Shown here: positions 60,511 through 64,000 of the stretch, piece by piece
How positions within the stretch are numbered: position 1 is the stretch's first letter
How the letters are laid out: each line of letters begins with the position of its first letter
Source: Chenopodium formosanum
Taxonomy: Eukaryota > Streptophyta > Magnoliopsida > Caryophyllales > Amaranthaceae
Reading direction: 5' to 3'
NCBI GenBank assembly: GCA_024500155.1
Contig: CM044872.1
Location: 51,093,460 to 51,157,459, forward strand
DNA: 64,000 bases
Notes under the pieces: model-generated
Databases searched by the model: none
Told to the model about the DNA's origin: nothing
The model's input: only the letters and a program-made list of their open reading frames with translations
Program-made: the position numbers and the translations under genes

Positions 60511-63500
60511 ATGTTTCTTCAAGCTTTTCTCACTCCTCTTTCTCTCTCTTCACCCACCATTTCTTCTTCTTCTCCCAATTTCGCAAAACCCCTTTTCTTC
60601 CGCCCTTCAATCTCTCTCCTCCGCCGTAAACCCATCTTCGCCGCCGGACCCGGACCCGGAAATTCATACCCGGACCCGGCTTCCGATGACCCACCTGAAG
60701 CACCCGAAGATACCGCTCATGGTGTCTCCAAATTCAGTCAAATTCAACGCCAAGCTGCCCGAGCTCGGAAGTTAGAAGAGGAGGATTTCGAGAAGAATCG
60801 TTCTGTTTTTCTCGACGCCATTAAAGATGTTGAGGATGCTCCTGAGAATGAGGAGTATTCTGCTGGAAACAGCGGTTCTGGGGATGATTTGTTTGGCGAA
60901 ATCGATAAGGCGATTGCCCAGAAGAGGAAGGAGTTTGTGAAGAAAGGGCTGTTGGAACCTAATCCACCTAAGAAGAAACAAGTTGAAGAAGAGGTTGTAG
61001 ATGATGAATTGGAGGAAGAAGAGGTTGTTGATTTGGAGGAGATTGATGAATTGCAAGGATTAAGGGTTGTCGACGAAGGCGAAAAGGAAGGAGAGTTTAA
61101 TGATGAAGATGATGTTGAGGTAAGTGAATTGGGTAAGAATGGTTCTAGTTTGTTTGATTCTTCATTTGATGTTGATTTTGATGGTTTTAGTAATAATGGT
61201 AAGGTTAATATTGTGGAACCTAGGTTTAAAATGACATTAGCTGAACTTTTAGATGAGTGTAAGGTAGTGCCTATTTCTGTTTATGGAAATCTAGAGGTTG
61301 AAATTACGGGGATCGAGCACGATTCGAGGTTGGTTAATGCCGGGGATTTGTATGTGTGTTGTGTTGGAAGTGATACTGAGGTTGATGGACATTTGTGTTT
61401 GAGTGAGGCTGATAAAAGGGGTGCTGTTGCTGTTGTTGCTAGCAAGGAGATTGATATTGAGGAGAGTTTTGGTTGTAAGGCATTGGTGATTGTGGAGGAT
61501 ACTGATGCTGCTCTTCCTGCATTAGCTGCAGCGTTTTTTAGGTGCCCGACTAAGCATATGTCGGTGATAGGGATCACGGGTACTCATGAGAAAACCGCGA
61601 CTGCTTTTTTGATAAAGACTATGTATGAAGCCATGGGATTGAGAACTGGGATGATGAGCTCGGTTGCGTATTATGTACATGGTGATAACAAGTTGGAGTC
61701 CCCAGAAGCAAACCCAGATGCTATTTTGGTGCAGAAGTTGATGGCGAAGATGCTTCACAATGGGACTGAAGCAGTTGTGATGGAGTCCTCATCTAATGAG
61801 CTGGCTCGTGGTCGTTGTGAGGAGGTTGATTTTGATATTGCGGTTTTCACTAATTTGTCAAGGGACCATTCGGATTTTCAAGGGACGGAAGAAGAATATA
61901 GGCTTGCTCAGGCTAAATTGTTTTCTAGGATGGTTGATCCAGACAGACACAGGAAGATTGTCAATGTTGATGACCCAAATGCATCGTTCTTTATTGCACA
62001 AGGGAACCCAAATGTCCCTGTTATAACGTTTTCCATTGATAATAAGGATGCGGACATTCATCCTTTGAAATTTGAACTCTCTCTGTTTGAGACCACTGTT
62101 TTGGTTAATACTCCTCAGGGTATTTTGGAGATATCATCAGGATTGCTTGGGAGGCATAACATCTATAGTATCCTTGCAGCAGTTACTGTAGGGATTGCAG
62201 TTGGGGCCCCATTGGAAGACATTGTGAGGGGCATTGAAGAAGTTGACGCAGTTCCTGGGAGATGTGAGGTGATAGATGAAGAACAGGCGTTTGGGGTGAT
62301 TGTGGATCATGCCTGTACTCCACCTGCCTTGTCTAGACTTCTGGATTCGGTTAGGGAGCTCAAACCAAGGAGGATAATTACTGGTAAGGTTCTTTTCTTT
62401 CCGTTACTCTAATTATATATCCAGTCACACTAGGGATGTCACCTTGTTGCTTGATAAGCTGACATTAATAGCATGCTCCGTGCCATCATGGCTAAAGGTG
62501 AAGAAGCATAAATCATTCATTTCTGGCATCTTTTTGCTCCTATATTGTAGTCTCACTCTCCCATATCCCTGAAAAGGAGATAAGGAACATATCAACCTGC
62601 GGGGATCTTAATATTTTCTAGTGTCTGGCTCAATTTCACTTGTGATTTTCAGATGGATTTTTATATTGTTATATATGTATATGCTCATTTATTTTGCATG
62701 AAGTTTTTATTGTGAACTATTTTTTCATCTTCTGACTCGCTTCTATTTGTGTATGAGCAGTTATTGGCTCTTGTGGTGAGAATGAAAGGGGAAAGAGACC
62801 CTTGCTGACTAAGATAGCAACTGATAAAAGTGATGTGACTATGCTGACATCAGACAACCCAGGAAGCGAAGATCCATGTGAGTATTTGGTAGACCTAATT
62901 GTTTAACATGATAAAGAGAAAATATTATTCTAAGCAGATCTTTTCCTATCAAAATAGCTAGATGAAACATGCTATAATTCTCAGTCCTGTACTGACTGAT
63001 TGTGTAGAGAGCACCGTGTTTCATAGTGATGTATCTAACATTAATGTGCACGCGTTTTCCGTTGGTTAGTGGATATATTGGATGACATGTTGGTCGGAGT
63101 TGGATGGACAATGCAAGATTACTTGAAACATGGGGAGAATGATTATTATCCTCCTCTTCCAAATGGTCACAGGCTCTTCTTGCATGACATTAGGCGTGTA
63201 GCTGTACGTTGTGCAGTTGCGATGGGGGAGGAAGGTGATATGGTGGTAAGTTTCAGGAATCTATGATTTTTTTCTCTTTTCTCATCTGAAAGTTGATATC
63301 TCTGATCTAGGTTTAGTTATAGTAATATTGTGTCGATGGCTTCTCTGTATAAATATGCTCCTGCCGTTGCCACAATTTTAGAAATATTGTTCATATGTGC
63401 TCTGAATCAAAGACGGGATTGTCCAATATAGTTGATTACCAGGGAGTTTTTGTGGTCGGATTTTTCTTTTGTAGGCATGATCTTTTTTTTTTTTTTTTTT

Positions 63501-63828
63501 GTTCTTCTGTAACTTCTCCAAGTAATTGGTTGTGCTGTTGCAGGTAGTTGCTGGCAAGGGCCATGAAGCATATCAAATTGAAGGTGACAAAAAGGAATTC
63601 TTCGATGATAGGGAGGAGTGCAGGGAAGCACTACAGTACGTTGATGAGCTTCATCAAGCTGGAATAGACACAAGCGAATTTCCATGGCGGTATGGTTTTC
63701 ATTGTTTATATTTTTTCCCCTACCCTATAATATAAAAATTTACTGTCTTAATACTGGCACTTAGTATGCCAAAGACAATGATCTGACTCTCTCTATCCAT
63801 CTATTGCAGGTTACCTGAGAGCCATTAA
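60511..63828 (+). CDS. MURE: Chloroplast MurE-like protein (PAP11), ligase motifs altered
   Basis: Five exons, 60511-62383, 62761-62877, 63070-63245, 63544-63689 and 63810-63828, give 776 residues and end in WRLPESH. Residues 1-45 look like a chloroplast transit peptide, and about 85-230 are acidic and plant-specific. The Mur ligase domains follow (starting near FKMTLAELLDECKV). In bacteria MurE adds the third residue to the peptidoglycan peptide. In flowering plants the homologue is a component of the plastid-encoded RNA polymerase complex (PAP11) needed for chloroplast development. Here the P-loop reads GTHEKT (residues 357-362) in place of GTNGKT, and other motifs are changed too (see findings). 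The frame and splice sites are intact, so the gene is probably expressed. Length matches the plant family (about 770). Confidence 0.9.
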
Positions 63829-64000
63829 TTAACTATTGTGATACAAAATCCGGTAGAGAAATATCAGACTTCTTTTTGGGTTTGTTGATGGTGCTTGGAA
63901 GAGAGCTTCCCTTGGATCAATTGTTAACACTGTCAATGATCAATTTCCTCATCACTATCAGATGTTTTTGGAGCTAATCAAACCCTAGTGTGGATCTACA
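63829..64000 (+). other. 3' flank of the MurE-like gene
   Basis: Probable 3'UTR. No further gene start is visible before the window ends. Confidence 0.5.

Overview
The window looks like nuclear DNA of a flowering plant, most likely a eudicot. It is AT-rich, its genes have GT-AG introns, and it holds plant-only families (F-box, DUF620, PTF2, chloroplast MurE). Transposable elements lie inside one another. No family- or species-level call is safe from sequence alone. I saw no bacterial operons, CRISPR array or viral gene.

Layout: 1-3100 holds the first three coding exons of a cytosolic phenylalanyl-tRNA synthetase alpha-subunit gene (minus strand), cut off towards the window edge. 4761-6230 is a solo LTR with a 5-bp target duplication. 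6312-9969 is a Tourist-like MITE with a broken L1-type LINE inside it. 10476-12830 and 16270-18300 are two tandem F-box paralogues (minus), separated by MITEs. 18436-19821 is a three-element Stowaway-like cluster, one element nested in another. 19.83-21.33 kb is a second, diverged LTR, followed by two TIR elements. 22877-26496 is a small membrane-protein gene. 27275-30154 is PTF2, a plant TFIIB-like factor, followed by a tRNA-Asp(GUC) gene. 32791-35641 is an ANP32-like LRR/acidic protein. 36638-37132 is a small plastid membrane protein with an internal repeat. 38159-41497 is a DUF620 gene (minus). 42964-55554 is a Stowaway-like MITE carrying a 12.3-kb CACTA (En/Spm) transposon with a decayed tnp2 transposase and a decayed TNPA-like/Ulp1-like gene. 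55.7-57.4 kb contains a minisatellite that reverses orientation. 58977-59201 is a long foldback. 60511-63828 is the chloroplast MurE-like (PAP11) gene.

The host genes do not form a pathway. They are ordinary, separately regulated nuclear genes for translation (PheRS, tRNA-Asp), transcription (PTF2), ubiquitin ligase targeting (F-box), chromatin or phosphatase regulation (ANP32) and plastid function (the repeat protein and MurE/PAP11). Points most worth a second look: the MurE-like protein has changed its P-loop and several ligase motifs while keeping the rest of the fold; the CACTA element seems to be decaying largely through C-to-T type nonsense changes and has a 114-bp exact duplication that may have made an intron; and a minisatellite flips to make a long hairpin.
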